Shown: positions 12,307-24,317 of the stretch, one piece after another
Position numbering within the stretch: position 1 is the stretch's first letter
Layout: every line of letters begins with the position of its first letter
NCBI GenBank assembly: GCA_019022495.1
Contig: JAFEKR010000005.1
Location: 1,860,001 to 1,924,000 of the forward strand
Origin: Epichloe hybrida
Lineage: Eukaryota; Ascomycota; Sordariomycetes; Hypocreales; Clavicipitaceae
Length of the DNA stretch: 64,000 nt
Direction: 5' to 3'
Made by a program: the position numbers and the translations under genes
The notes under the pieces: model-generated
Told to the model about the DNA's origin: nothing
Databases searched by the model: none
The model's input: the letters and a program-made list of their open reading frames with translations, nothing else

Positions 12307-14171
12307 CTATTCTTCAAAAATCGAGTGTTTTCTTTGCCACCAGATAATGTGTTGTTCTAGTTTGTAGATGGCTTGGACCATCATGTCGATGGGCAGACCA
12401 GCAGCATCGCCTGCATGCAGAGAGTTAGCATAGTGAGACAAAGAGACCCGTTCTCTGGCTTTTGATACTAACATGCTGCCTTATAAAATATGCCAGCAGT
12501 CTCGGACAAGTCTTGAACTACTCGAAATGCCTCGTACCTCCCGACCCCAGGGTCAGCTATGTTGTCAGAGATGACGGCTTCGGTTAAAATGCTACGGGCT
12601 TGCTTCTCAATTTGACCCTCTGAGAATTCTGATGTTGAAGGTGGAGGCATGGGCTCTGGCGCCATTGGAAAGAATTTAGTTATGGCATTCTCATCTGTAT
12701 TAATTGTTAGCATGAGAGCGCAATAATGGTGTTGTGAAGATGAGAGAGCTTACTATTACTGCCAATTGCAGCACTCAAATACGCCACGTATGCATCAAAT
12801 TCCTCATCCCCCAAATTGGAAATTTGATCTGGAGTGAACTCCTCGAATGCAGGGCGCTCCGAGACCTTACCTCGGAATTTCGCCAAGTTTTCAGAGTATC
12901 CCGTTGTCCATCTCTCCCAATCAAACCGAGGCATGCAACGCCTCAGACTAACCAGCGATGAGACTTGGCCATGGTTGAATGGGAAGCACAACTTGGTTGA
13001 TACGACCAGAAAGGCAACCAGTCTTAATTCCGGATGGTCAAGAGGAAATATTCTGGCATTGCCGGCGGGAAACTCGAAAGAGTAGTTTAAGGTGGCTGCA
13101 AGCCGCTTTGCGACGACAATGACCTCAACTAATGTGTGGTTAGATATCTTGCACCGTGAAAGCGCGATAAATCGCAGTCTTACCTGGTAGTGCGAGCTCC
13201 TTGGCGTATTGTACCAGCATGGGAAAATAGTTCATCTCTGGAAAAGTCATTTGGTAGTTTAGTTTGTATGAAAGGACAGTGTTCATTACGGTTTGATACA
13301 GGTCATATCCTCGTAGACCCACGGCTGATGGTAACTTGAGTAAATTCGCAAACGAGGACGGCATTCTTTTCTGCATCTCGATTGGCAGTTCCATGTACTG
13401 TGCGCAAGAACTTTTTCAACATGAAGAGCTCAAAAAGTGTTCAAGAAAACATGAAACTCACTGCTGCCAAGTACGGCAAATTGCCATTTGATACCCAAGT
13501 GTGTAGATCTGCCAAGCGTGTAGGGATTTTTAGAAGCAGACACCCTAGATAGCACAATGCGATAGTATCTGGCAATCTGGGCAATGGCCAGTCGGTGCCT
13601 CTCTCACGGTCCCAACTCTGTGCTCTTGAGGATGACTTCCAAGAGGATCTTGATTCGATCTCTGAAGTAACTGGTTGCGAGCTGAACATCTCGAGATCCG
13701 TTTCACTAGGATCGCCTTCTTGGATGACGGAGCTGTATCCACGAATTCGCAGATCCCAAAGATCACGAACAACAGTCTCCAACTCTTCTTTGTGGCCCAT
13801 TTTCCGTACCAAGAAGTCGACCTGCTTGCGCACCAGAAGCTGGATGGCCTCGAGGTACAGCGTCTTGCCTTCCTGTCCGGCTAATTGACGTTTCTCTACC
13901 TCTCGAGCCTCTTTCTTTCGCCTGACCACAGAGCCCAGTTGTCCCGCAGCCTCTTCATCACCAAGATCAAATTGAACGAAACCCTGTATAAGAAAATCAG
14001 TCATGTATTCAATCGAGCTCATGTTGGCGCAGGGGAGAAGTCAAAACTTACTTCGATTTGGTGACCTCTGGAGCAAAACCGCAACCCATCCTGAAGATAG
14101 AATTTTTGACTCCCACACTCGGGACATCTTTCCCCTCGGGGTAGTTTGCGAAGTTCTCGCCGTTCCTCCAT
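12307..14171 (-). CDS. RRN7: RNA polymerase I core factor subunit Rrn7 (TFIIB-related)
   Basis: Rrn7 is the TFIIB/TAF1B-like subunit of the Pol I core factor that recruits the polymerase to the rDNA promoter. The CDS is complement(join(12307..12410,12473..12694,12754..13128,13184..13397,13462..13983,14052..14171)), 518 aa in six exons. The N-terminal zinc ribbon is clear: CPECGSQKFYLQDGLRFCSRGHQIEG, shown here in two parts as CPEC and CSRGH, and it is split from the next exon right after HQIE. The region following GFVQFDLGDEE matches the Rrn7 B-reader/linker area, and LYLEAIQLLVRKQVDFLVR begins the cyclin-like part. All five introns (55-68 nt) have GT..AG ends and keep phase. It is in the same window as the putative partner Rrn11. 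Confidence 0.87.
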
Positions 14172-15383
14172 GACTTCGTATTCTGCTCACCAAAGGGAAG
14201 GAGGCGCACTATGATGGTAGCTGATTATGAGGCACGTATGCTGCGTCTGCAAAGAACACCCTTGACCCCTAAAGGGTTGTCCAAAACTCAAGAAAACATG
14301 GCAAAGATGGCAACGAATCCAAAAAGCAAATCCCCAGTACAGATGTAAATATAGCCTACTTTTTTGCTTTCGATGTGACAATCCTGGTGGCAGACATCGA
14401 CGAGATGTGGCCCACTCGCATGAAAAGAGCGCCTGCACAGTGTGACTTTCTAACTGAGACCATGTATTAACACAACGCCCTCGATGATGACATTAAATTC
14501 AATTGTCCACAACTATGGCGAGTAAAGCCTTGAATTCAATGGTGGTCAGATTATGAGGTAGCTGATTCAATAATCCAGAACGCTGTGCGATTTTTTTTAG
14601 CCGTGATATATCCAAGGCATATGACTTGATAAGCATAGATTTAATCGATCTATTAATAGTCTTCTATAAGAAGGAATTCTAAGCTTCTTCCTTGAGCTCT
14701 TTTAAGGTATCTGAGGTCTAATATAGCTATTTTTAATACATTAAATTACAACGCTCTAAGCGTGAAGACCGTATCTTCCCCTCCAGTGTATTAGGTGGGT
14801 GCACCGTGAGGTCTCAATTAAATCAAAAAGTCACCCGGATGCCGCCTTATCTTAAAAGTGGATCGCGATAAGCGGTATATGCAAAAAAAAAAAAAAACTT
14901 GTTGCCACAGTCTCGTTTCTCGGAACAGATTCACCGAAAAGTAGAGGGCGAGTCACAGCATACCTATTGATATCTTGCAATAGTGTCACAATTACTCAGT
15001 GGCTGATAGATCACGCACGGGCAAAATGATTTGAAATACGATCATTATATATCTCACATTTTTTTGGGGTGGGGGTCTTGACCCGCCCGGCTGCAATTAC
15101 TGAGAGAGCTGCTGGCAAGGTCTGAGTCGTTAGAAACAAAGAAAATTGTTAAAAGGGCCAGCGCCTGGACAGCGTGAGTTACCAACCAGTGCGCGGCTAG
15201 CCGATACAATCCCGTTCATGTTACTGTCTCCACGCGCATCGACCCGAATCTATCGCCCAACGTATATCTGACGTGCTAAGAATCATCATGAACTCAACTC
15301 CGATTTGCCCAGGCATTCCAAGGACGAATTTGTGCCGAGGCTGCAAGCAAAGGTACGCCATGCTGGGGCCTTCTTTAATCCGT
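14172..15383. other. AT-rich spacer between RRN7 and eIF5A
   Basis: No gene is seen. The middle (about 14560-14780) is strongly AT-rich, with TA-rich strings and no open frame, followed by an A15 run (14883-14897). This looks like an old repeat degraded by C-to-T mutation, such as RIP. Confidence 0.5.
14560..14780. repeat. AT-rich island, possible RIP-degraded relic
   Basis: The composition drops to mostly A and T, with strings such as TCTATTAATAGTCTTCTATA, very unlike the flanking genes. No coding remnant or terminal inverted repeat was recognised, so identity as a transposon relic is an inference. Confidence 0.35.
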
Positions 15384-16297
15384 TTACTGCTTAGGTGCCT
15401 CCTTGGCTTCAACAGCAGCCTCCTCGCCCATGGAGGTGAGAATGATAACGTCTGCGAGTCTGGGTCAGTGCGTCTGTCCAAGGTCAAGTTCGGCTGAGAG
15501 TGGGTATGACGATGGGCAAAGCTGCGTCTTTGAAAGTCCCGGACGCTGGAAAACAACTTACTGGTGTCCTTCTCCTCGACCTTGAAAAGCTTGTTGATCT
15601 TCTCACCAATCTCGCCATCGGGCATCTTCACATCATCCTTGGTGTCACCGTCCTCGTTCATGAGGGAGAGAAAGCCGTCATCAGAAATGTCGAGCTAACG
15701 AAGGCATTAGGTTATAAACGACCATGTCAAGGGAGAATAGTCGAGACTCACCAGCTGGTACTCACGACGGGTGACATTGGGGACATCCATGTTGTGAGTG
15801 GAGGGAGAGAGATCTTCGTACTTCTTGCCGGTGAAGATGTCGAGGGCGACCAGATGGACCTTGGCATGACCGTGCTTGCCAGTCTTGGAAGTAGACATGT
15901 CGACAATCTTGCACGGGCGGTTCTTGATAACAACGAAGCCGTTCTTGCGCAGAGCAGAGCACTGCATGGGGTAGGTCAGAGACGCGCCAGCATCGGCGGA
16001 ATCGAAGGTAACATCGTGCTACACGAAGAAACGTCTGGGGTCAGTAAAATGATCAATTGTAAATTCCAAACGATGGTTCCTCAATCTTTCTATGCTGTTT
16101 CTCCATCGCGCTCTGTATCCAATGAGATGACAACTTTGGGAGTCGAGATTTTGCTTTGTGCGTCCTGATGTCGTGGGGCAGGCACGAGAGAAGGATGCGG
16201 GGTGTTTTCGCCCACTACCCCCCAACTGTCATCGCAGACCGCATGGCGCAAAGACAAGAAGCAGCAAGAGTATCAAGCAACGTACCTCTTCAGCCAT
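15384..16297 (-). CDS. TIF51A: Translation factor eIF5A (hypusinated)
   Basis: eIF5A relieves ribosome stalling and helps termination; it is active only after hypusine modification of one lysine. The CDS is complement(join(15384..15451,15562..15694,15752..16018,16286..16297)), 159 aa. The hypusination loop [12 protein letters not shown] is intact, with the modified Lys at about residue 52. Exon 1 encodes only MAEE; exon 2 begins [20 protein letters not shown]. The C-terminal OB-fold carries [17 protein letters not shown]. The tail [13 protein letters not shown] is typical of fungal eIF5A. The introns are 267, 57 and 110 nt, and the long first intron next to the start codon is common in highly expressed fungal translation genes. 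Confidence 0.96.
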
Positions 16298-18028
16298 GGT
16301 GATGAATTGCGCAAGAATCGGACTTGTTCACAAGTAGAAGGGAGAGGAAACGATAATTTGACACCGAAAGGCAGTGGAGGTGCTGTACAGTGGGTGGAGA
16401 GAAGGAAAAGAAGGGGTCAAAGGAAGGATGCGAGAAGAGAAGAGCGGATGGAGGGGAAAAGGTGCACCCGTCTTGAATTTTTTTCCCGCCATGTGTGATT
16501 GGGCCCTGGGGCGGCGGGTACTAGGAGACGACCACCCAGCGCGAGCTCACTTGCTTGAGCACTCGGGCACTTTTATTCCAGGTAAACAAGGAAATGGCAC
16601 TAGATCCCGTAGTCTAATAGGAATGGCTGGCGAATCTGTTGTTGTCAATAATATTCCATGTTTCCAACAGGGCACGATTGGCCATTCTCGAACAACCCGG
16701 GCAACGTTGAAACTACCTACCGTTGACGCTTCGTCAGAAAGCCGGGAACAGACAGACTCTCTTCTTCTGGCGTGTGATATTCGAAAAGGACACGCGTGAA
16801 GTGGCATCGACATGGGATGATTTACCGACGACGTTGGTGGATTTTTTCGAGTGTCCCAGGTATACTTACTATTTGGTTGGTTACCAGTGCTGAGTTAATT
16901 AATTCTTGATCAACGCGACAGTGCGATGCGCCAAAGGACAAAAAGCTGCTTTCTGGCACGCTCACATCTGTCGCAAACTGGCGAAGCGCACGCCAAGCTG
17001 TATCCAGGCCAATTCATCTGGTTACCAACAAAGCCATTGGAAAACTGGACTGCAAAGACCTGCCCAAGACGGAGTGCTCCGTACCCAGCAGCGCCTGGCA
17101 GACAGACCAGACTCCAATCCGAGACCGCCCACGACTTCCACGAGGTGGTGCCTCCAAAGGGCGGAGAGGGCAGATGCCAGAGAGAGGGGCTCAGCAATTC
17201 AGTGTGGTTCAAGTGACATTTCGAATTTGACCCTCCAGTGGATGCCATCACTATACGGAGGAGTATGTAGTAGAGCCGGCATTTTCGCGATGTGGTAGCC
17301 AGTATTCGTGAGTCGTGAGTCGTGAGTCGTGAGTCGTGAGACGTACCACAATGTTGGTTAGAGGATGACATTTTCAAGACACTGCTTCGGACCGTGTCTT
17401 CTTGCATGCCGACATGCACAGTTCAAGGGGGGTAGAGCTTGCTCTCAAGACATGCTCAAGCTTCTAGACTTTGCACGCAGATACTCGTCGTAAATCCGAA
17501 CCCCAGGGAGGCCGACTCTCGCCGATGAATTTCGATTTGTTTTTTCATCTTCCGAAGGTAGGTGTTAGAAATGCATTCACTAATCAAGATGTATGTATAG
17601 AAGTATACTTATATCATCATATACCTAGATACATGCTCTGATACGAATATGGGATACCTTCTCTTACTATAGTATGCCCGATATCTTGAAACAGTTCTTC
17701 TTCTACTTGACTAACACATGCGCCATCACTGAGGCCTTCGCGCAAGTGCAAGCACCACAGCTTTGCCAGCCTGGTCAGCGACCTGAAGTTGTGACCAATC
17801 AATGGCTTGCCAGCCAACTCCGTGCAACAATGCCCCACTGGGTTCAGAGGGACAGCCTCGTCACCACCTGCAAGCTGGCACGAAGTGTTGCTTGCTGCTT
17901 GTGATGTGTTCGTGCCATTCATTCTGAGAAGAAAGAGCCGCATGTTGAAACTTGACGTCTTGATATGATCGTCTCCATTGGCATTCAAGTCGCATTCAAA
18001 TAGAAGGGTGCAGCTTCATTGCCGCAAC
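16298..18028. other. 1.7-kb divergent spacer (eIF5A / VPS52)
   Basis: The open frames on both strands here lack ATG starts or family features, so I call no gene. The eIF5A-proximal part is GA-rich (16330-16470), i.e. pyrimidine-rich on the eIF5A sense strand. A 7-bp tandem repeat lies at 17307-17341. Confidence 0.4.
17307..17341. repeat. Five tandem copies of CGTGAGT
   Basis: Four perfect units and a fifth with one change (CGTGAGA) stand head to tail in non-coding DNA. The unit contains a splice-donor-like GTGAGT, but no exon adjoins it. Confidence 0.9.
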
Positions 18029-20198
18029 ATGTGGCTGGACCGACTGGCTGGAGGTCCATCAAGCGCCTCTGGTCAATCCACGCCGCAACCTGGAAGCAGG
18101 TCGTTTTCGCCTCTCCCACGGAGAACATCCAGCACTCTGAGTCCATATGTGACTTCGCAAAGAGCTGGAAATTCTCCAAGAAGCTCATCCCTATCCCTTG
18201 TACCCAACGATTCGTCCTCTTCCCTGCTATCCCACTCTCGTCGAACAAACGGTTCCTCGCTACGACAATCCGTTACAATACCGAACATCAACGACCCCCT
18301 AGAAACCCTCGAGGGGATTTTGAGAGAACCAAGCGAAGCCGATGATGGTTTCGAAGAGACCCAAAAGGCTAGAACTAGCTCTATCGTTGAAACAGATCTT
18401 GAGCTCGAGGTTGACTTCGGCGGCTTATCATTGAAGGAACTTGCGTCATCCCAGGCGCCGGATGATATCGCGTCAGTACCGCGGCGGGCACAGAGCGTGG
18501 AGGACTGTATGTTAAGCTTTTCAATCTCTTTTCTCTCTTGAATCACGCCAAAGGCGTTATCTGATGCAAAGCAAATAGATCAAAAGGAACGAACAACATT
18601 CGAAAGCCTCCGTCGGTCGATTACTGCTTGTGATGATGTCCTGAACTCCGTCGAAAAAAACCTGGCGAGCTTTCGAAACGATCTTGCCGCTGTATCTGCC
18701 GATATCGAATCGTTACAAGAGCGCTCATCTGCACTAAATCGACGACTACAGAATCGCAAAGATGTAGAAAAAGCTTTGGGGCCGCTCGTTGAAGAGCTAA
18801 GCGTGTCTCCCGAAGTCGTAACCAAAATCTCGACCGGTCGTATAGACGAATCTTGGACAAAGATTCTATCAGAACTGCATAGGAGGACTGCGGCGTTTAA
18901 GAAGAAGTCCTCACCGGGATCACAGCCCAATAAAGCGTCTGCGGAGCTTGGCCCTTTGTTGGAAAAGCTTACCCTCAAGGTGGGTTTACCGTAGTTGCCA
19001 TGGGTAAGATCACAGAACATCAATCAACTGATGCTGATTTTTCTTACAGGCGATCGAACGCATCCGAGATTTCCTTGTTGCTCAAATCAAAGCACTCCGA
19101 TCGCCACACATAAACGCTCAAATCATACAACAGCAAAACTTTCTCCGTTTCAAAGACTTGTACAACTTTCTTCACAAACACCACGCGACACTGGCAGACG
19201 AAATATCGCGCGCTTACATGAATACGATGCGTTGGTATTATCAAACCCAGTTCAGCACATACCAACAAGCGTTGGCCAAGATCAAGACTCACATTCTGGA
19301 TAAGTCAGACTTGCTGGGCCACGAAGATACCACACGAATGGCTACTGTCTTGTCAAGCACGCGAGCGGCAGGCCCCCCTCATGATGCATTCAATCTGGGA
19401 CGGAGGATTGATCTGCTCCAAACGAGCAACCAGGCAGCGTTATCTTCTCATCTCGCTGAAGAGGACCAAACGACGCACTATCTAGAGGCTCAGTTCCGGA
19501 ATTTCAATTTGGCTCTGATCGACAACACAACTGCAGAGTATACATTCCTGGCTACCTTTTTTTCACCGGCTTTGTCATATTCGCAAATCTCCAAAACTTT
19601 CAACTACATTTTTGAGTCCACGTTTGAGATGGGTCAGGCACTGTCAAAGAACCTCGTGTCTAACACATATGATGCATTGGGCATTCTCCTATGTATCCGA
19701 CTGAACCAAAATTTTGCATTTGAACTTCAGCGTCGCAAAGTACCTGCCATGGACAGCTACATAAACGGTACCAACATGCTTCTCTGGCCAAGGTTACAAG
19801 TCGTCATGGATCGACACTGCGAATCTGTCCGCCAATTAACAGCAAACCTACCCAGCAAATCTAGTCGTTCCGCAGGTGATGTCGCTAAAATGACTGCTGC
19901 GCCTCACGTTGTGACCCAGCGCTTCGGTCAACTTCTCCACGGGTTTCTAGCTTTGAGCGCCGAAGCCGGAGATGACGAACCAGTCGCAGCCAGCCTGCGT
20001 CGTTTACGCTCAGAGGTTGAGGCATTTCTAAACAAGCAGAGTCTTTCATATGGCGGCGATAAGCGGAAAAGCGAGCGTTTTTTGTACAACAACTATTCCC
20101 TGATCTTGACCATAATTGGGGCCACGACGGGCAAGTTAGCCGTGGAGCAACAGGGACATTTTGAAAAACTAAAAGCAGCGCATCAGGACGATGGCTGA
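18029..20198 (+). CDS. VPS52: GARP/EARP tethering complex subunit Vps52
   Basis: Vps52 (Sac2) is a coiled-coil subunit of the GARP complex, which tethers endosome-derived vesicles at the trans-Golgi. The CDS is join(18029..18506,18579..18979,19050..20198), 675 aa, near the 640-720 aa of yeast and human proteins. The first about 150 residues are Ser/Pro-rich and probably disordered. The Vps52 core follows: the coiled-coil SLQERSSALNRRLQNRKDVE, VSPEVVTKISTGRIDESW, then IRDFLVAQIKALRSP, IIQQQNFLRFKDLYNFL and AYMNTMRWYYQTQFSTYQQA. The first intron uses acceptor AAATAG (18571-18578), the only choice that keeps phase; the second is 70 nt. At first glance it resembles COG3, a relative in the same tether superfamily, but the motif order fits Vps52 better. 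Confidence 0.88.
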
Positions 20199-20673
20199 TT
20201 TACTCCAGCGAATTGACTCTGGGACGAATACATGTGGGATCTTCAGTACTACATTATGAAATCGTATGGACTAGTAAACCTGTTTATACTGTCCTTGATT
20301 CGTGCGTACCTCGCTTCGTGATGATACTCGCAAGAGGTGATTGATAGCACGGAACTGTTACTCTATCTACATGTCCCGTCGATATCATGGCCCGAGAAAC
20401 AGCGCAAGGCTCATCAGCGTGACTTGTACAGTGCCAGTGTAGTCGATCCTGTTGCTTTATGTTTGTAACAAGACATGCTCCTCAGCTCCAACGAAATCAA
20501 ACCTCGACACTTGGCTTTGTCAAATGACATCCGACCGCTCTTTTTTTGTTGTTGTCGAAACGTAGATGTTGCGACACGAAACCAAGGATACAAAAGCTCT
20601 GACCGCAATCCTCTAACTCTAGTCTAACCACGATGATTATGACTCCTGTACCGAGAGAAAAGGAACGGATACA
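20199..20673. terminator. Convergent 3' regions of VPS52 and the TBC gene
   Basis: These 475 bp separate two stop codons facing each other. No gene is seen; both poly(A) sites are expected here. Confidence 0.4.
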
Positions 20674-22158
20674 TCAGGGCCTGCCTGTTGCACCAAAGAA
20701 CGACATGACGTAGTGAACCGCAGAGGGATTTCGCCGCAGATAGAAGGCCAGTGCGGCGACTGCGGCGGCCACGCCAAATGCCCGGATGGGTCGACGATAT
20801 CTCCAGACCGTCATTGATATCCTTTCCCGCAATTCCACCCACCGAACTTGTTTGGCTTGTTCTTCGAAATATGCCTGGCCGTCTTCTAGGGATTGTTGGG
20901 CACACTTCTCGACGTCTCTAGCAGTTTTCAACGAGCTATATTCGGATATGTGTCGCCAGTAAGGTAGAGTGTGTGGCGGAAAGCGGTCAAATAGACCCAC
21001 GGCGTCGGTAATGAGTGTATTGAGATCCATGTTTGGTGGCACTCTGGAGAGCACTACTTGCAGCATATCTGGTTCATCAATGTCCAAAATTTCATCTCGG
21101 CGGTTGATGACGATCTGAGCGAACACGTATATGGTAAAGACTGGCTCTCTGGCCAAGAACACGTCAAAGAGGCGTGCGATGTCGCGATATGCCTCTATGT
21201 TGTGCGCGTACATCGTGAGTGTACCCGCCAGTGCGTAGAACGGCTCTATGGTTGCAATGTGTTTTCGAAGCTTGGGATCGGCTTTCGATAAAATGTCGGG
21301 AAGTAATCTGAGCTGTGCAGTCGTTGGTCTCAGACTGGGAAGCATGAAATCTCGTATGCGAAGGACGGATAGTCTTGCAACCACGCGGGCCCGCCACGCT
21401 GGTTGCAAGACCAGGAGGAACACTTGGCATATATCGTGATAGCCTTGGAAGTAGCAGAGATATGGGTGGCGTCGAAGAACTTGAATGATGAGAGCCGATA
21501 GTTCGGATCTGCACTTGTTTATATGTGCCTCGGTTTGGTCTGTGTGAATCGACATGGAAATCAGTTAAAGTCGAGACACTATACAAGAATACACCGAGCT
21601 TTGCACCGCAGTTTCCCATGTGTTACATGTAAAATATGCATTGATATACGCACCTGTTGGGTAGTATATGAAGGATCTATTCACGTCGAGTTGCACTTGA
21701 TCCTCGTCACGATGCCTGGGTAGGCTTTTCCATCCACACTCGGTGTCTATGTCACCCTCCTCGGAGTTTGCGCTGCAGTCCGATGACTCGGAAGAAAGAC
21801 CGATAAGAATGGGCCCTATAGTTCAAGAATAATGGGCTGTCAGCGTTCGACACAAAAGGGAGAGGCAATTCATCGTTTCGACGCTGCGATGTTGACCCGA
21901 GAGTAGATAGAATATGTATATATGCGTACATGCTAGCCTACGAAGTTCATCATTGAGGAGCCCATCAGCCGATTCTGCGAGACCTCTCAATCTCGCCACA
22001 TCTTTCCGTCTGCATGCCTCTAGGATAGACTCGAGTTTCCTTTCAGAGAGAACACGTTCCGTCTTTTGTTCGGGAAGTACAGCCGTCATCTCGAGGTTGT
22101 CTTCATCGATGCCAGCTGACCCGGCCGGTATCTCCATGGGGTTGTCTCGCGGCTCCAT
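20674..22158 (-). CDS. GYP8: Membrane-anchored TBC-domain RabGAP (Gyp8/TBC1D20 type)
   Basis: TBC proteins speed GTP hydrolysis by Rab GTPases; the TBC1D20/Gyp8 group sits in the ER and acts on Rab1/Ypt1. The CDS is complement(join(20674..21539,21654..21815,21930..22158)), 418 aa. The catalytic Arg finger is in LDVNRSFIYYP and the Gln finger in YFQGYHDICQ; the FQGYHD form is that of TBC1D20 rather than other TBCs. The N-terminal helix ILEACRRKDVARLRGLAES precedes RRLAWPILIG. The C-terminus has one hydrophobic anchor (AFGVAAAVAALAFYL), as in both relatives. The frame is open upstream to a TTG at 22272, but ATG 22158 has a good context (CAACCATGG). Both introns are 114 nt. Confidence 0.88.
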
Positions 22159-24317
22159 GAGGTTGAGTTTGACTTTTTGGTCTTTTGCACCGGTGGCCAC
22201 TGCCTCGGCAAGAGTCTCGAGAGATGACAGCGATTCAAGTATGAAAATTTCTCCTTTTCTTTTTATTGTCAAGGTTTGCGATATTGAGATGACGAACCGG
22301 ACGCTTAATGTCGGGAAGGAGCTGTGTGTGGCAGGGACGCGCCACGTTATGGCGCATAGACGTGTCGCGATGCGGTGGGGGTGGTATTAGACGTTAGCAG
22401 CCTAACAAGCTAATGTGCTACTATGTAACTGCATTAATATCTCAAAATGCTTCGCTCGCCGTGCTCCTTCCTGTTATTAACGTCACCGGAGTATTGGCCC
22501 AGTTTCGTGCTACAACATTTTTCCTACCATCTCCAACTGTCAGTCATGCAAGTCCAGGCGCGGTGCTTGCACACAAACAATTCTCGCGCAATTTGAGCTT
22601 CCACTACTCCGCAAGCCGCTTACTCGTGAATCGTGGCCGGCCCGAAGAGGGCGTTCACCAAGACTTATGACATGTCATCTTCACCCGCGTACATAGGGCC
22701 TGTCAACAAGCCGGGCCATCGTGGATCGAACGGCAACGACCATTGACTCCGAGAAACAGCAGAGCCTCACCTACCATTGTACCACTTTTACATAACAAGA
22801 TCCGAAACACAGACTGCAAAACACAGACTGCAAGGCGCAACCCCCCAGCCACAGTGTCCGTGTCCCGAAAGTGATGATCATCGCCCCCGTCACCACCCTC
22901 CTGGCTCCCATCAACCATGGTCATAGTTCGGTGTGGACTCATACGCATAAAATTGTCGTAGAATAGTAACACAGCCTCAACGTACCGTTACAGAGTAGAG
23001 TGTCCCTTATGGAACCGTGCTGGGTCATATGCCCATCTCCCTCAAACTTGCCCTGACTTGGTCCTTCTCCCATCCGTGGAATGCAGGATGCTTGATCGGG
23101 CTAACCAATGTCAATCAGCCAAACCCAAACCCAACCTCCAAATCGACCTCGACTCGGGGTCTTTTCCCAAGCAAACACAGCCAGACACCCATGAGCTTTT
23201 TGGCTCATATGTGCCGACGAAAAGTAATACATCCATGGGTAGGCTGATGGGGTAGATAGGTATTTGGAAACACGGCGCCGAAATGCTGGAGGATGGCCGT
23301 CTACTCTGAGAGTGAGCCAAGCAAGGCATTTTTGACTTTGGGCTGAAATGCAAAGTGCTCGGTGGCATCATCGCCCTGATCTCCGAGTAGCACCGCAGAG
23401 AAATGCTACCAGCAAGTTGGAACGACAGATCGGACACCCCCAAAGCTTGGTGCAATTGTCAGAACAGCTCGGAGGAGATGCTAATCTGCAAAGTTTTTTC
23501 CATCTTCTCGAAGGGCCCAGATGTATGTATCTTGAGAGCAAAACATTTTCTGAAATCCTACCTACTAGGGCTGGCTCCTGGATGCAGAAGCGAGCGATGA
23601 CGAATTGGCGGTAGGGTAGGTTGGTTAGCTCATCATTCACCAGTGGATCGGCTCCGGCCCGCCTTGTTCGTTTACAATGTGTGGCGGTTGTGCATCGCAG
23701 CTGCACCCACTGTAACAGCTCAGGGACGACACTGCCGTGTCCGCCGTGCGTCCCCCACGAGGTAACTGGACGCCGCACCGACCAGACCACCACAGCGCAC
23801 CACAGCGCATAAATGTTCGGCACCACACCACGCTGCTTCATCCACGCCGACATCCATGCCGACATCCACCTCGACTTCTCCTTCTCCTGCCCTGACTCGC
23901 CTGCTTTTGCTCCTCTTTCAACCCCCCCCTTTATCGTGCCTTCTTGGGTCCAAATTTGAAAACCAGACTGCTCCCCGATCAGTTCGACCTGAGAGGCAGA
24001 TAAAAACGTCTCCTCCTGAGTCTTGGCCACATGGTCACCCGCCGCCTCCCCCGGAACCCGCGACCTCAGTACTGCCTTGGCTTACACAACCTTTGTATTC
24101 ACCAAGATACTAAGATGCACTTTTGGCTCCAGAGACAACTTGATTCCACTCATTACCTTTGCCTCCACCCCAGCTTCCTTTGACGCTGCCAAGTTTGTAC
24201 TGCTAGCTTTCTTGCGCTAGATGGAGTAGGAGCGCCACGATCCGGCTCCCCAATTCTTTCCTTCCGCCTGCAGCCTTCGCCAGTTCCGTGGCCACCTGTC
24301 ATGGGATCAACAATATT
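22159..24317. other. 2.2-kb divergent spacer (TBC GAP / Mms1_N protein)
   Basis: This is the largest gene-free stretch. A 220-codon minus frame at 23368-24030 starts with GTG, is antisense to nothing known and shows no domain, so I leave it uncalled. The stretch 24,110-24,300 is C/T-rich and probably the promoter and leader of the plus-strand gene. Confidence 0.4.

Noticed and set aside
17617..17988. 123-codon minus frame upstream of VPS52
   Set aside because: Begins with TTG and has no homology that I can see.
18029..20198. First read as COG3
   Set aside because: Motif order (coiled coil, VSPEVVTKI, IRDFL..QIKALRSP, AYMNTMRWYY) fits Vps52 better; the two families are distantly related tethers.
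22158..22272. 38-residue N-terminal extension of the TBC protein
   Set aside because: The upstream first codon is TTG; ATG 22158 has a good initiation context.
23368..24030. 220-codon minus frame in the spacer before the Mms1_N gene
   Set aside because: First codon is GTG; composition and lack of domains suggest a chance frame in a GC-rich promoter.
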